From Planctomycetota bacterium (lineage in GTDB: Bacteria; Planctomycetota; MHYJ01; WSZJ01; JACPWG01): a stretch of 64,000 nt of DNA. A program made the position numbers and the translations under genes. Numbering within the stretch: the first letter of the stretch is position 1; the number at the start of each line of letters is the position of its first letter. The notes beneath the pieces are model-generated. The model saw only the letters and a program-made list of their open reading frames with translations. It made no database searches and had not been told where the DNA came from. The stretch lies in contig JACPWG010000099.1 in assembly GCA_016197205.1 (NCBI GenBank), positions 17,045-81,044 on the forward strand, written 5' to 3'. Shown here piece after piece: positions 53,057 through 62,055 of this stretch.

Positions 53057-54598
53057 ATGGCCAAACGAAGCGACGCAGCCTCTCGAGTTTGGCGCCGAGT
53101 CCAAGACCTCGCTCGTCTCTTGCTCCCGGGCGAGGCGTCCGCGGAGGCCCCGGACGGTCCCGCGACGAAAGGCAAGGAGGACGAGGCGACCGAGGCCGCC
53201 GGCAGCCCCCGGCTCGCCGCTCTCGCCCAGGCCGACCCCGGACATGAGGCGACCTGGTCCGCCGTGTCCGCCGCGCTTCGCGCCCGCGATTTTGCAGGCT
53301 GCGAGGAGCTGCTGACCGACCTGTACCTGCACCTGCTCGTCGCCCGCGTTTCGGCCGCGCTGTCACGGCACGGCGCGGGTCGCCCGCCCGCCGAGACTAC
53401 GAGGGCGCAGGAGCGGCTCCTCTGCGTACGGCTGCTGGCCAAGCAGTTCCCGCCTTGCGCGGCGACGTGCGAAAAGGTGGCGCGGCTGCTCGCAGCGGGC
53501 GACGCGGACGCCGCCGTGCGCCCTCTGGAGCGGATGCTCGACGGGATGGCGCGAAAAGGGAGCGACATTCTCTGGCCGCCCGCCACGCACAGCTCGTGGA
53601 TCCGGACTTTGCACGAGCGGGCCGGCGCCGGCGACCGCGCGAAGCGGGACGAATTTTTCGCCGCGTATGCGATCCCCGTGCGCGAGCTGCTGCAGCGAAA
53701 GTTCAAGCTCGACCTGGAGACCGCGAACGAAGTGGCGACCGATTTCCTCGGCGATGCGGTGCTGAAGAACTCCCTTGCGCACTACGATCCGGGCACGGGG
53801 AAGCGGCGACGCTTCCGCGACTACCTGGCCGCTTCGATCCTGCACTACTACCCGAAATGGCGGGCGTCGCGCGTTGTGGAAGGGGAGCGGGTGGGGGAGT
53901 GGACGGCGGACGAGGAGAAGGAGCCGGCGGCGGAGGCGCGCGAGGATCCCTTCGAATGCTCGCTCTGGCGCTGGGGCGTGGCCGCGGCGCTCGCGGAGGC
54001 GTGGACCGAGGTGCAGGAGCGCGAGCGCGCGCCCCGCATGTGGGAGGTGTTCGAGGCGCGTGCCTTCGGCGGCGCGGCGGCGAGCGCGAGCCACGAGGCG
54101 CTTGCGGCTCGGCTCGGCCTCACGGCCTACCAGATCAACAACTACCTGCACCAGGTGCGGCGGGTCGTGTCGGATTGCGTCGCGCGTCTGCCCGGGACGC
54201 GGATGAGGAAAGGCGCGCCCACGCTGGACCCGCCGAAGTGCTGCGCGGAGGACGCGCGCCTGACCTTCGCGTCGCCGAACGGCGGGGAGCCTCGCCTGGA
54301 AGCGCGCGTGGGGGAGGCGGTCCCTGTGCGCGTTTTCGTGCGGGACGCCGCGGGCCACGTGAACCCGCTCACCGCGGCCGCCGGCGCGGCTATCGTGCGC
54401 GTGGAGGGCGTGGGGCGCGTGCTCTCGCCGGCGCCACACTTGTTCCGCGGCGTGCTGCTCGACGGCCGCTACGTGCGGATGGCGGAGGCCCTGGTGCGCT
54501 CGGCGGAGCCGGGGGAGCTGGTGCTCGGCCTTGCGGACCCGCTGGGAACCGACCTCGACGTGTCGGAGCGGTTCGTGGTGCGCTGGCGGCGGGGGTGA
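53057..54598 (+). CDS. ECF-sigma-like protein B, paralogue of A
   Basis: 513 residues. Collinear with paralogue A: FAGCEELLTDLYLHLLVARVSAAL, GSDILWPPATHSSWIR, the region 2-like IPVRELLQRKFKLDLETANEVATDFLGDAVLKNSLAHYDPG..RFRDYLAASILHYYPKW, the region 4-like MWEVFEARAFGG...HEALAARLGLTAYQINNYLHQVRRVV and the beta-rich C-terminus (CCAEDARLTFASPNGGEPRLEARVGEAVPVRVFVRDAAGHVNPL). The two are clearly homologous but well diverged, so the duplication is old. TAGGAGG lies 13 bp before the ATG, which is the start at which homology begins. Function as a sigma factor is an inference from region 2 and 4 signatures. Confidence 0.78.
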   Translation: MAKRSDAASRVWRRVQDLARLLLPGEASAEAPDGPATKGKEDEATEAAGSPRLAALAQADPGHEATWSAVSAALRARDFAGCEELLTDLYLHLLVARVSAALSRHGAGRPPAETTRAQERLLCVRLLAKQFPPCAATCEKVARLLAAGDADAAVRPLERMLDGMARKGSDILWPPATHSSWIRTLHERAGAGDRAKRDEFFAAYAIPVRELLQRKFKLDLETANEVATDFLGDAVLKNSLAHYDPGTGKRRRFRDYLAASILHYYPKWRASRVVEGERVGEWTADEEKEPAAEAREDPFECSLWRWGVAAALAEAWTEVQERERAPRMWEVFEARAFGGAAASASHEALAARLGLTAYQINNYLHQVRRVVSDCVARLPGTRMRKGAPTLDPPKCCAEDARLTFASPNGGEPRLEARVGEAVPVRVFVRDAAGHVNPLTAAAGAAIVRVEGVGRVLSPAPHLFRGVLLDGRYVRMAEALVRSAEPGELVLGLADPLGTDLDVSERFVVRWRRG

Positions 54599-54727
54599 GG
54601 GGCAAGTCGTCCTGCGATCCGCCGCAGCGGGCGGATGTTCGATTCGTAGCCACCGTCGGCGAATTCGCCGGAATCGTCCGCACCTCTCGGCGGGGATATT
54701 GCTGGAGGGACCGTTGGGTCGATTTGC

Positions 54728-54919
54728 ATGACTCACGAAGGAATCGGATTGATTCTGGGCGCAGTGAGCGTCGGCGCAGCCGGCGGGGGAATATGGTTCG
54801 GGTGGCGCGCGGCGCGCGACACCTACCGTATCCTGGTCACGCCGACAACGCCGATCGGGAGAGCCCAACCCTGCGGGCGTCTGGAAATCATGGGCCGCAT
54901 CGAATGCGAAGCCCCGCTC
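54728..54919 (+). pseudogene. Truncated GIDE-family gene
   Basis: An ATG after GGAGGG begins MTHEGIGLILGAVSVGAAGG, then RDTYRILVTPTTPIGRA and GRLEIMGRIECEAPL. This matches the N-terminus of GIDE proteins, including the YR..TPT.PI motif, and parallels the intact gene at 35594 (YRLISLLPTSTISSL). After about 60 residues the sequence becomes repeat I2 and the domain does not continue. Confidence 0.65.
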
Positions 54920-55005
54920 CCTGGGAGCGGGCCAGAGGGCCGCGCCTCCAGGAGCCACGAGGACCAAGTCTGGGCAGTTATTTTTGCGCAGACGCTTGCG
55001 ACGCC
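54909..55005. repeat. Repeat family I, copy 2
   Basis: See copy 1 at 33838-33932. It interrupts the GIDE-like reading frame. Nothing else is seen up to the kinase stop at 55105. Confidence 0.6.
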
Positions 55006-55104
55006 TGCGCGCGTTGGCCTCCGATCGGCTCGTGTACGGGGTTGCGCCGGACCGTGCACTTCACTGGCGAAGCTGGGCGGTCGCGCTCACAGGCGCCCCT
55101 GCCT

Positions 55105-56538
55105 TCACCCCCGCCGCCCCTTGCCGCGCCGGCGGGGCGGACGCTCCAGGGTCGGGCCCTGGAGCCCGGTCGGGTCCGCGAGAATTCGTCGAAAGGGCGC
55201 CGCCAGCTCCGCGAGCGAAGGCCGATCCGCCGGACTCCTCGCGAGACCGCGTGCCAGCGCTTCCGCCGCGTCCTCGGGTAGGTCCGGCCGCAGCTCCCGC
55301 GCGTCCACGCGCTCGCCCACATGGATCACTTCGAGCATCTCGGCGGTCGTGTCGGGGACGCGACGGTAGATCGAGCGGCCCGTGAGCGCGAACTGGATCG
55401 TCGCCGCCGCCGCGAAGAGGTCGAAGGCGGGAGACGGGGTCGAGAAGTCCGTCACCTGGTCCGGCGGCATGTACTCGAGCGTCCCCCCGGACTCGCTCGT
55501 GAGCGTGATCCCGCCGAACGCCCCCGCCTCGACGCACTTCGCCAGCCCGAGATCAGCCAGCTTCACGACGGGGTCCGTTCCCGCCTCGCCGGTCCCCCTC
55601 TCCCCGCCCGCCGCCCCAACCCCGGCGATGTCCGCCGCCGCGGCGAGCAGGACGTTTTCCGGCTTCAGGTCCCGATGCACGATCCCCTTGGCGTGGACGT
55701 GTTCGAGGGCGTTCAGGATGCGCACGGCGATCCGGCTCGTCTCGAGCAGCGTGAGCGGTCCCTTGTGCGCCTCGACGTACTGCTTCAGGTTCCCGCCCGA
55801 AACAAACTCCATCGACAGGAAAATCCGGCCGTGGTCGTACCCGGAAGCGTAGAGTCGCACGATGCCGGGATGGTCCAGCTTGCGAAGATGTTCGATCTCC
55901 AACATGAAGCGCAGCACGCGCCGGATACTCTCCTTCGGACCCAGCTCCGGCGGCACGTGGAGGACCTTCAGCGTCACTTCCCTGCCCCCGGCGCCGCGCT
56001 CGCGCGCACGGTAGAGCGTGCTCGCCGAAGTCGTGGCGAGGGTCGCGGCCAGCTCATACCCGTCGAAGGGGCGAGGCGCCAGCAGCAGGGCTTCCCGGCA
56101 GCGCCGGCACAGGTAACCGTCGGCCAGCTTGCCGTCCTCGTCCGCGGTCACGACGTCGGCCGCCACCTCCACGTCGCAGCGCGCGCACGCGACCGGCCCG
56201 GCGTGCTTCGGCGCGGCGGGCGAGCCGGGTCGGGGCGCGACCGCGGCGAGCTCGAACCGGAGCGCGGACGCCCCCAGGCGCACCACGTCGCCGTCCGCGA
56301 GCGCCCGCTGTTCCACGCGCCGCCGATTCACCGTCGTCCCGTTGCCGCTCCCCAGGTCCTCGAGGAGGCACTCCCCGCGGCGGATCGCGAGGGCGCAGTG
56401 GATGCGCGAGATGGACGGGTCTTCGGGCAGGCTGACCCGGGCCTCGAAGGAGCGCCCGACGAGGATGCGCTCGTCCTTCCAGAACAGGAATTCCCGGCCC
56501 CGCGCGGGGCCTTCGATCACCGTGAGCCGGACGTCCAT
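55105..56538 (-). CDS. FHA-domain Ser/Thr protein kinase
   Basis: 477 residues. The N-terminal FHA domain (about 5-95) has ILVGRS, ISRIHCALAI and LGSGNGTTVN, the phosphothreonine-binding signature. A CARC...CRRCRE zinc ribbon links to a kinase domain (about 150-450) with VTLKVL, HRDLKPENVLL, ADLGLAK, and GGTLEYMPPDQ in the activation segment; these catalytic residues are intact. A basic tail (PPRRRGKGRRG) ends the chain. GAGGGGGTGAAAC precedes the ATG. It lies between sigma-like gene B and the TerB-like gene at 56791, on the opposite strand to both. Confidence 0.93.
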   Translation of the reverse strand: MDVRLTVIEGPARGREFLFWKDERILVGRSFEARVSLPEDPSISRIHCALAIRRGECLLEDLGSGNGTTVNRRRVEQRALADGDVVRLGASALRFELAAVAPRPGSPAAPKHAGPVACARCDVEVAADVVTADEDGKLADGYLCRRCREALLLAPRPFDGYELAATLATTSASTLYRARERGAGGREVTLKVLHVPPELGPKESIRRVLRFMLEIEHLRKLDHPGIVRLYASGYDHGRIFLSMEFVSGGNLKQYVEAHKGPLTLLETSRIAVRILNALEHVHAKGIVHRDLKPENVLLAAAADIAGVGAAGGERGTGEAGTDPVVKLADLGLAKCVEAGAFGGITLTSESGGTLEYMPPDQVTDFSTPSPAFDLFAAAATIQFALTGRSIYRRVPDTTAEMLEVIHVGERVDARELRPDLPEDAAEALARGLARSPADRPSLAELAAPFRRILADPTGLQGPTLERPPRRRGKGRRG

Positions 56539-56660
56539 GTTTCACCCCCTCGTGGCTTCCGAGCGGCCGACGCGGTCGCGACCGCAGCGGGGATTCTACT
56601 CCCGCGTGCGGCCGTTCATCAAGCAGAGTTGATCGCGCGGGACATCGCCGCGCAGTTTGT

Positions 56661-56689
56661 TTGCGGGACCGGCGGTCCGCCGCTACAAT
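56661..56689 (+). promoter_or_regulatory. Predicted promoter for the TerB-like gene
   Basis: -35 TTGCGG (56661-56666), 17-bp spacer, -10 TACAAT (56684-56689), about 100 bp before the ATG at 56791. Confidence 0.5.
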
Positions 56690-56790
56690 GTCCGTTGCGA
56701 AGCGTCCCCCTCCCGGCCCAACACCGCGCGCCGGGAGCGGGGCGCCGTTCCCTCAAGCGGCCGATCGCCGGAACCAATGGGGTTTCGCGC

Positions 56791-57678
56791 ATGCAGCCTT
56801 CGGAGCTCCTCGTCCGAACCATCGTGACCCTGCTCCTGGAGAGCGGTCGGGTGGGCGTTTGCGAACGCAGACTCCTCGATGCGCTGTGTGTGCGCGCCGA
56901 GGTCACAAGCGACGCTCTGGATCGGATGCTCCGCGACGTCGCCTCCTCCGGCGCGCGCATGGTGACGCTGCCGCTTGCCTGGAGCGAGAGGCTGGAGTTT
57001 TTCCGGCACCTGGTCGACGCGGCCTCGGTCGGCGGAAAAGTCGCCCCCGAAATGGCGGGCGTGCTGGATGCGGTCACACGCCGGATCCGCGTCTTCGCCG
57101 GCGAGACCGAGGCCAGCCTCGAGGCTGCGCTGCAGCAGCACGCCCCGCGCCGGCAGGCTGACACCCGGCCGCTGGCGCCGCCGGGCGTGCGCTCGACGGC
57201 GCCGCCCGGCGCGGAGACGTCCGTGCTGTCGTCCCCCGGCTCCGCGGCCGGGCCGGCCCCCGACGGCACGCTCGTGCTCGTGGGCGACCTCGGGGTGCGC
57301 CAATCCCGGGACGTCGAGCTCCTCCGCGCGGCCTTCTGGGTGCTCGTCAGCGACGGCCGCCTCACCGCCCGCGAGTCGGAGTTCCTCGGCCGTCTCGCCG
57401 AGCGGCTCGGCCTGGACGTCCGCGAGGTCCTCCAGCCGTCGGAGGCGAGCGGCGAGCTTCGCCTGGGCGAATGGTTCGATCGTCCGATCGACGAGCGGCT
57501 CGAGGCTTTTCAGGTGCTCCTCGACGCCGCCTGGACGGACGGCTGCATCAGCGAGACCGAACGGGTGCAGTTGAGCGGGCTCGCCGACGAACTGGACCTG
57601 GATCCGGTTGAAGTGCCCCGGATGGTCGACAGCGGACGCGCCGTGCATCGGTGGCCCCCCTTGCAGTCGGGCGCCTGA
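56791..57678 (+). CDS. Tandem TerB-like domain protein
   Basis: 295 residues with two TerB-like helical domains: LLVRTIVTLLLESGRVGVCERRLLDAL (about 5-115) and LLRAAFWVLVSDGRLTARESEFLGRLAERLGLD...EAFQVLLDAAWTDGCISETERVQLSGLA (about 175-280). The first is a close paralogue of the N-terminus of the TerB-WD40 protein at 48434, which suggests the two are paired components. The acidic D.RLTA.E motif, which in TerB binds metal, is present in the second domain. Ribosome site weak. A linker of Pro/Gly-rich sequence joins the domains. Confidence 0.8.
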   Translation: MQPSELLVRTIVTLLLESGRVGVCERRLLDALCVRAEVTSDALDRMLRDVASSGARMVTLPLAWSERLEFFRHLVDAASVGGKVAPEMAGVLDAVTRRIRVFAGETEASLEAALQQHAPRRQADTRPLAPPGVRSTAPPGAETSVLSSPGSAAGPAPDGTLVLVGDLGVRQSRDVELLRAAFWVLVSDGRLTARESEFLGRLAERLGLDVREVLQPSEASGELRLGEWFDRPIDERLEAFQVLLDAAWTDGCISETERVQLSGLADELDLDPVEVPRMVDSGRAVHRWPPLQSGA

Positions 57679-57729
57679 GCCGGGCTCGCTCGACGACCCG
57701 ACGCGCGCACGAGACAGGAACACCAAGCC

Positions 57730-58638
57730 GTGCCCGAGCCCGCCACGCCCGACCCCGGCCCGCTCGCCGAGTCTCTCCCCACGAGCGATCCACCGTACCG
57801 CTCCGTGTCGGTGCGGGGCAAGGCCGTCGCCTACACCGAGGAAGGCGACCCCGCGGCCCCGCCGATCGTGCTGCTCCATGGGGTCCCCGGGTCCGTGCGC
57901 GATTTCCGCTACCTCGCTCCCCAGCTCTCCAGCGCGCTTCGCGTCTTCCGCCTCGAGCTCCCCGGCTTCGCCGCGAACCTCACCGTGCCGCTCGGCGATC
58001 CCTCGCCCGAGGGGCGCGCGCGCTTCGTCCTCGAATTCGCCGACGCCCTGGGCCTGGGGTGCATTGCGCTCCTGGGTCACTCGATGGGAGGCGGGCCTGC
58101 GATCGCCGCGGCCTCGCTCCACCCGGAGCGCGTGTCGGGCATCTTCCTCCTCGCGAGCCTCGGGACGCGCCGGCACCGCGGCGTGCGGCGATCCCGCCGT
58201 TTCTTCCGCGTCGCGGCGGGCCTCCTCGCCGTCCCCGGCCTGCGCGGCTGGCTCGCCCACAAGGCCCGCGAAGCCTACCGGCGGCTCGGTTTTCCGCGGG
58301 TCGAGGAATTCGACGCGCGCGCCTTCCGTGCCCACGCGCTCGTCCTGGCCGCGGTGGACTTCGACGACATGGCCCGCCTCATCGACGCCGTGAAATGCCC
58401 AGCGCTCGTGGCCTACGCCTGCGATGACAAGTTCGTGGAGACGCCGATCAGCGAGGAACTCGCGCGTCGGCTGCCGGGGGCGGAGGCGCTACGCTTCGAG
58501 ACCGGCGGTCACCAGCTCCAGAAAAATCGCGCGGCGGAGATCGGCAGGGCGGTCGTCGCACGGCTCGGCGGAGGTCCGGTCGGCGTGCGACCTCTCGCCG
58601 CCTCCGCGCCCCTTGTCTCGGACCCGCCCGTGCAGTAA
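57730..58638 (+). CDS. Alpha/beta hydrolase
   Basis: 302 residues from a GTG with AGGAAC upstream. Classic alpha/beta hydrolase: IVLLHGVPGSVRDFRYLAPQL (oxyanion region), nucleophile elbow GHSMGG near 117, DDKFVETPI with the acid, and GGHQLQ with the catalytic His near 270. A helical cap lies between. The substrate is unknown. It begins 51 bp after the TerB-like gene in the same direction and may be cotranscribed with it. The following small gene has its own predicted promoter. Confidence 0.88.
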   Translation: MPEPATPDPGPLAESLPTSDPPYRSVSVRGKAVAYTEEGDPAAPPIVLLHGVPGSVRDFRYLAPQLSSALRVFRLELPGFAANLTVPLGDPSPEGRARFVLEFADALGLGCIALLGHSMGGGPAIAAASLHPERVSGIFLLASLGTRRHRGVRRSRRFFRVAAGLLAVPGLRGWLAHKAREAYRRLGFPRVEEFDARAFRAHALVLAAVDFDDMARLIDAVKCPALVAYACDDKFVETPISEELARRLPGAEALRFETGGHQLQKNRAAEIGRAVVARLGGGPVGVRPLAASAPLVSDPPVQ

Positions 58639-58641
58639 GAT
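58613..58641 (+). promoter_or_regulatory. Predicted promoter for the coiled-coil gene
   Basis: -35 TTGTCT (58613-58618), 17-bp spacer, -10 TAAGAT (58636-58641). It overlaps the end of the hydrolase gene. Confidence 0.4.
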
Positions 58642-58689
58642 GGGAGGGGCGTAGCTCACCGGCCCCTTCTTCCAGTGGAGACCAGACTC

Positions 58690-58980
58690 ATGGCTGGAGC
58701 GCACGGAAACGGCGATTGGATGCCGACTCTCTTGGCGATGCTTGCCGAAATCCGCCAGGAGAACAAGGACTTCAAAGTGTTCCTTGCCAGGCAGGAAGCG
58801 CGGCATGCCGAGATGGACAAGCGGTTCGCCGAGATGGACAAACGCGTGGTTGAGTTGGAGGAGTGGCGGAAGCGGGAGGCGCGCAGCATGAAACAGGTGG
58901 CCCGCATCCTTGACGGAGTCGCCTTGGCGATCCGCCAATTCGACGATCGGATCGGGAAGCTCGAACGCCGCCGCCCATGA
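58690..58980 (+). CDS. Small coiled-coil protein
   Basis: 96 residues. GNGDWMPTLLAMLAEIRQENKDFKVFLARQEARHAEMDKRFAEMDKRVVELEEWRKRE is a long heptad-rich helix with two near-identical AEMDKR units. No membrane segment or enzymatic motif. GTGGAGACC precedes the ATG. A fragment of a paralogue lies at 61836 (MLPFLAMLNELRQESRASK). It sits immediately upstream of the protease-like gene; a structural or adaptor role is a guess. Confidence 0.7.
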   Translation: MAGAHGNGDWMPTLLAMLAEIRQENKDFKVFLARQEARHAEMDKRFAEMDKRVVELEEWRKREARSMKQVARILDGVALAIRQFDDRIGKLERRRP

Positions 58981-59064
58981 TCGCGAACCAGGTCCCCGTC
59001 CTACGCCGCTAATCGTTCGAAGATTGTTTTCTTGCGACAATTTTTGCTTGGGTCGAACGCCACG

Positions 59065-59149
59065 AAAACCACAGATTTCACAGATTCTACGCGATTACAC
59101 AGATTACGAATCTGTGAAATCGTCGTTAATCTGTGAAATCTGTGGTTCC
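59065..59149. repeat. CACAGATT inverted repeat at the 5' end of the protease
   Basis: CCACAGATTTCACAGATT on the left and AATCTGTGAAATCTGTGG on the right, with several further AATCTGTG/CACAGATT words inside, form a large palindrome. CACAGATT arrays of this kind are familiar intergenic repeats in environmental bacteria. The protease homology begins just after it. Confidence 0.75.
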
Positions 59150-61519
59150 GTCGTCGCTTGGCTGCGCGGCTTCCTGTTCCGCAAGTCCGGCACGACGATC
59201 TATCTCATGACGTGCGAACATGTCGTGGGGCGGGGAGAGGAGGCGACGATTGTTTTCTACAGCGGTCAGAAGAACGAGGTGGAGCTCGAGGCTCAAGTCG
59301 TCGCGACCGATCCGGATCGAGATCTCGCCTGTCTCCGCGTCAAGGACGTGAAGGATGCGCCGGCACCCCTGGAGCTGGGTGCACCGATCGTCCTCAAGGA
59401 GACCGAGACGGTGTTTGCCGCCGGTTTCCCGTTCGGGAAATCGCTGGCCGGCGACAAGAAAAACCCCGAGATCGCCATCTCCAAGTCGAACGTGTCGAGT
59501 ATTCGGAAGGACAACTCGGGGCGAGTCCTGGCGGTGCAACTGAGCGGCGACATCAATCCCGGGAACAGCGGGGGCCCCATCGTCACGACGGCCGGGAAGG
59601 TGGCGGGCGTCGCCCAGAGCAAGATCCTGGGGACCTTCACCGCCTTCGCCGTTCCCCCGGAGGAGATCCAGGGGTTTCTCCGGGGACGCATCAAGGGGGT
59701 CTCCTTCGAGCCGAGTGGAGTATCGGCGACGGAGACGAAACTGAGTGTGGCGGTGACGCTGGTGGATCCTCTGGCGACGCTCACGTCCGTAGGGATTGTT
59801 TGGATTCGCGCCGACCAGGTGGCCCAGATGCCGGCGGAGGCGGGCGAGGACGGGAAATTCGGGAAGTTGAGCACGTCGATGAGCGACGTGTCCCTCAAGA
59901 TCGAGGAGGATCGAGCCACGGGCGCCTTCTTGGTGAAGCGTGTGGCCTCCGATCCCACCGGCTTCGGTATCGTCTTCCAGCCGTATTTCACGCCCCTGGA
60001 GGGAAGCATTACGTACTGCGAGCCGAGCACGCTTCAAGTGGCGTTCGAGGGGGCCGCGGGCGGGACCGTTACCGCGGGCGGCGCCGTGAACCCGCTCCCG
60101 GCGGGGGAGGCCGTGAAGCCGGTCAAGCCCGAAAAAGCCGTGACCCTGGAGGCCGTGACCGAGAGAGACGACCAGGGCCGAAGCTACCTGCGGGTCGTGT
60201 CGACGGTGGAGAAGATCAACCTCGGCGCGGGTCTGCTCCAGCTCCTCAGCGCCCCCAGCGGTCGGTTCGTCTACGCCCTGTACAAGGACCAGGCGGTGGT
60301 GAAGGTGTTCGATCCGGCGAACTGGAGCCCGGTGAAGGAGATCACCACCCCGAGATTCCCGGTGAGCATGTGGTGCGACGAGAGGCGCGTCGTGGTGGTC
60401 TGCCCGGAATCGAAAGTCATCACGTTCCTGGACCCCGAGGCCGGAAAGCCGGTGAAGTCGGTCCCCATCAGGGACAAGGATGTCCCGACCGATTTCCTTC
60501 CTCTGCGCGTGGTCGGGAAGGCGCCGGACGGGTCGCTCATGACGTTGTGGAAGGGCAACAAGGCCGGCCCCTGGGACACTTGGCTCTACCAGCTACAGGA
60601 AGACGGGCAGGCCCGCCGGATCCTCAAGGGGGAGCTCCAGTGGACCTGCTACGCCGGGGCGCGGACCCTTCTCGGCCAATCCAATTTCAGAGGGAGTCCT
60701 TCCGGTGTACCGGAACTCTTCGACGTCCCGACCGGCAAGAGGGTCAATCTCGGGGCGAACAGGCTGTTCGGCGAGAGGGGCTGGGACACCTGCTTCACAC
60801 AGATCTTTCAGACCTTCGACCGCGGGAATGTCGTTCTGCCCACTCTCAAGATCGGAGGGGAGGGGTACGGCTATCAGACTTGGACCTACGTGGCGGATCC
60901 CGAGCTCACCCGCTTCAGTTTCGATTTTCCCGGGGCCGCCTTCGCCGAGGTGCCCTCCGAGGGTATCCTGGTCTCGTGGGGGCTGGTTTACAAGGAAAAG
61001 GAGCGCACGACTCCCAAGCCCGAGGTGTTCTACGTCAGCCGCTCCAATGGGCGGGTGATCCGCCGGATTGCGACGAAGAACTACGAGCCGCATCCGGCCC
61101 AGTACCAGTACGTGAACCCCGATCGGACGGTCGCCTATGTCCCCGGGCACGAACTGGTCGTCGCGACGGACAGCGACGACCGGAAGGGGTTGGTTTGGGT
61201 GATTCGTTGCGGGCCGGTCGCCCCGGACGCGAAGGTCGGCGCGGACCCCGGGATCACCGTGACCAATGACCCTCCCTTGAAAGCGACCGTCGGCGAGGAA
61301 GTCGCCTACGCCCCGGCCTTCGCCCGACCGGCGATGGCAAAGTCGCTGGTCTTCAAGTTGAAGAAGGGCCCGGAGGAGATCAAGCTGGACCCGGCCAGCG
61401 GGCGGTTCACCTGGAAGCCGACGGACGCCTACATCGGGAAGTTCGACATCGAGATCGTGGCCGAGGTGGACGGGGCGCAGGTCCCTGTGGTCGCGTGGAC
61501 GATCGAGGTGGGGTTCTGA
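59150..61519 (+). pseudogene. Trypsin-like protease with beta-propeller-like and Ig-like regions, 5'-truncated
   Basis: 789 codons from the end of the repeat. The catalytic triad is intact: His in MTCEHVVG, Asp in ATDPDRDLACLRV and Ser in GDINPGNSGGPIV. The fold starts with the strand GFLFRKSGTTIYLMT, where HtrA-like enzymes would have more N-terminal sequence and usually a signal peptide; here the preceding bases are the CACAGATT palindrome. After the protease domain (about 1-165) there is a region with repeated VF..D...V-type strands (about 350-690), perhaps a beta-propeller, and a C-terminal putative-Ig domain (AYAPAFARP...TWKPTDAYIGKFDIEIVAEVDG). No start codon with a ribosome site is seen; ATG at 59207 would remove the first strand. 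Probably inactive or mislocalised. Confidence 0.7.
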
Positions 61520-61649
61520 CACCCTGGCCCCGGCCCGGGGGCCCTGCGGTTCGTGCGGGTTGGGCTCCAGGTCTGTGCGCTGGAAGGCTTCGCACACGGT
61601 CGCATGCTGACCATCGTCCCGCGGAAGCGGACACCAGCGGAAACGGCGG

Positions 61650-61796
61650 TTGGACCCCTACCGTTCGACTTCTTGAAAGCTGGTCGCGATTTTGGAAGCC
61701 GTGCACTCCGCCAACGGAGGGACGAGCCACCGAACTCGCCGAGGACACCGAACGGCCCGTCGAGAACTTCGGTGTCTTCGGCGTCTTCGGTGGCTA
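61650..61796. repeat. Hairpin repeat family G, copy 2
   Basis: GGACCCCTACCGTTCGACTT through GACGAGCCACCGAA and the inverted repeat ending GGTGTCTTCGGCGTCTTCGG. The arms are less perfect than copy 1. Following it, TTGGGTTTCGGGCGCGAGC (61808-61826) resembles the sequence at 4301-4320. Confidence 0.75.
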
Positions 61797-61835
61797 ATCC
61801 TTCGCTTTTGGGTTTCGGGCGCGAGCCTGACTTGG

Positions 61836-61913
61836 ATGCTGCCCTTCCTGGCGATGTTGAACGAGCTCCGCCAGGAGAGCCGGGCCTCGAAAGCGCCGCG
61901 GACTCAAGATTGA
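61836..61913 (+). pseudogene. Fragment of a coiled-coil protein gene
   Basis: MLPFLAMLNELRQESRASKA then a stop, aligning with DWMPTLLAMLAEIRQENKDFK of the protein at 58690. It begins where repeat-related sequence ends, so a copy was probably cut by the repeat. Between 61520 and 61649 nothing is seen. Confidence 0.5.
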
Positions 61914-61938
61914 CGGACGCCGCGCCTTCTGCTATCCT
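61910..61938 (+). promoter_or_regulatory. Predicted promoter for the STAS-glgP pair
   Basis: -35 TTGACG (61910-61915), 17-bp spacer, -10 TATCCT (61933-61938). The leader to the STAS ATG is about 110 nt. Confidence 0.65.
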
Positions 61939-62055
61939 GCCCCACCGGGGAATCGGGCGGTCGCCGGTCCCGGCCTTCCCCCCGCCCCTTCCCCCGCCCG
62001 ACCCTCGGCAGCGGCGGGGCGCGGCTCGACGGCTCATGAGTGGAGGAATTGCCCG

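Noticed and set aside
54920..55369. Continuation of the + frame from 54728 for over 200 residues
   Set aside because: Beyond about residue 60 it is repeat sequence and then antisense to the FHA kinase, so only the first part is GIDE-like.
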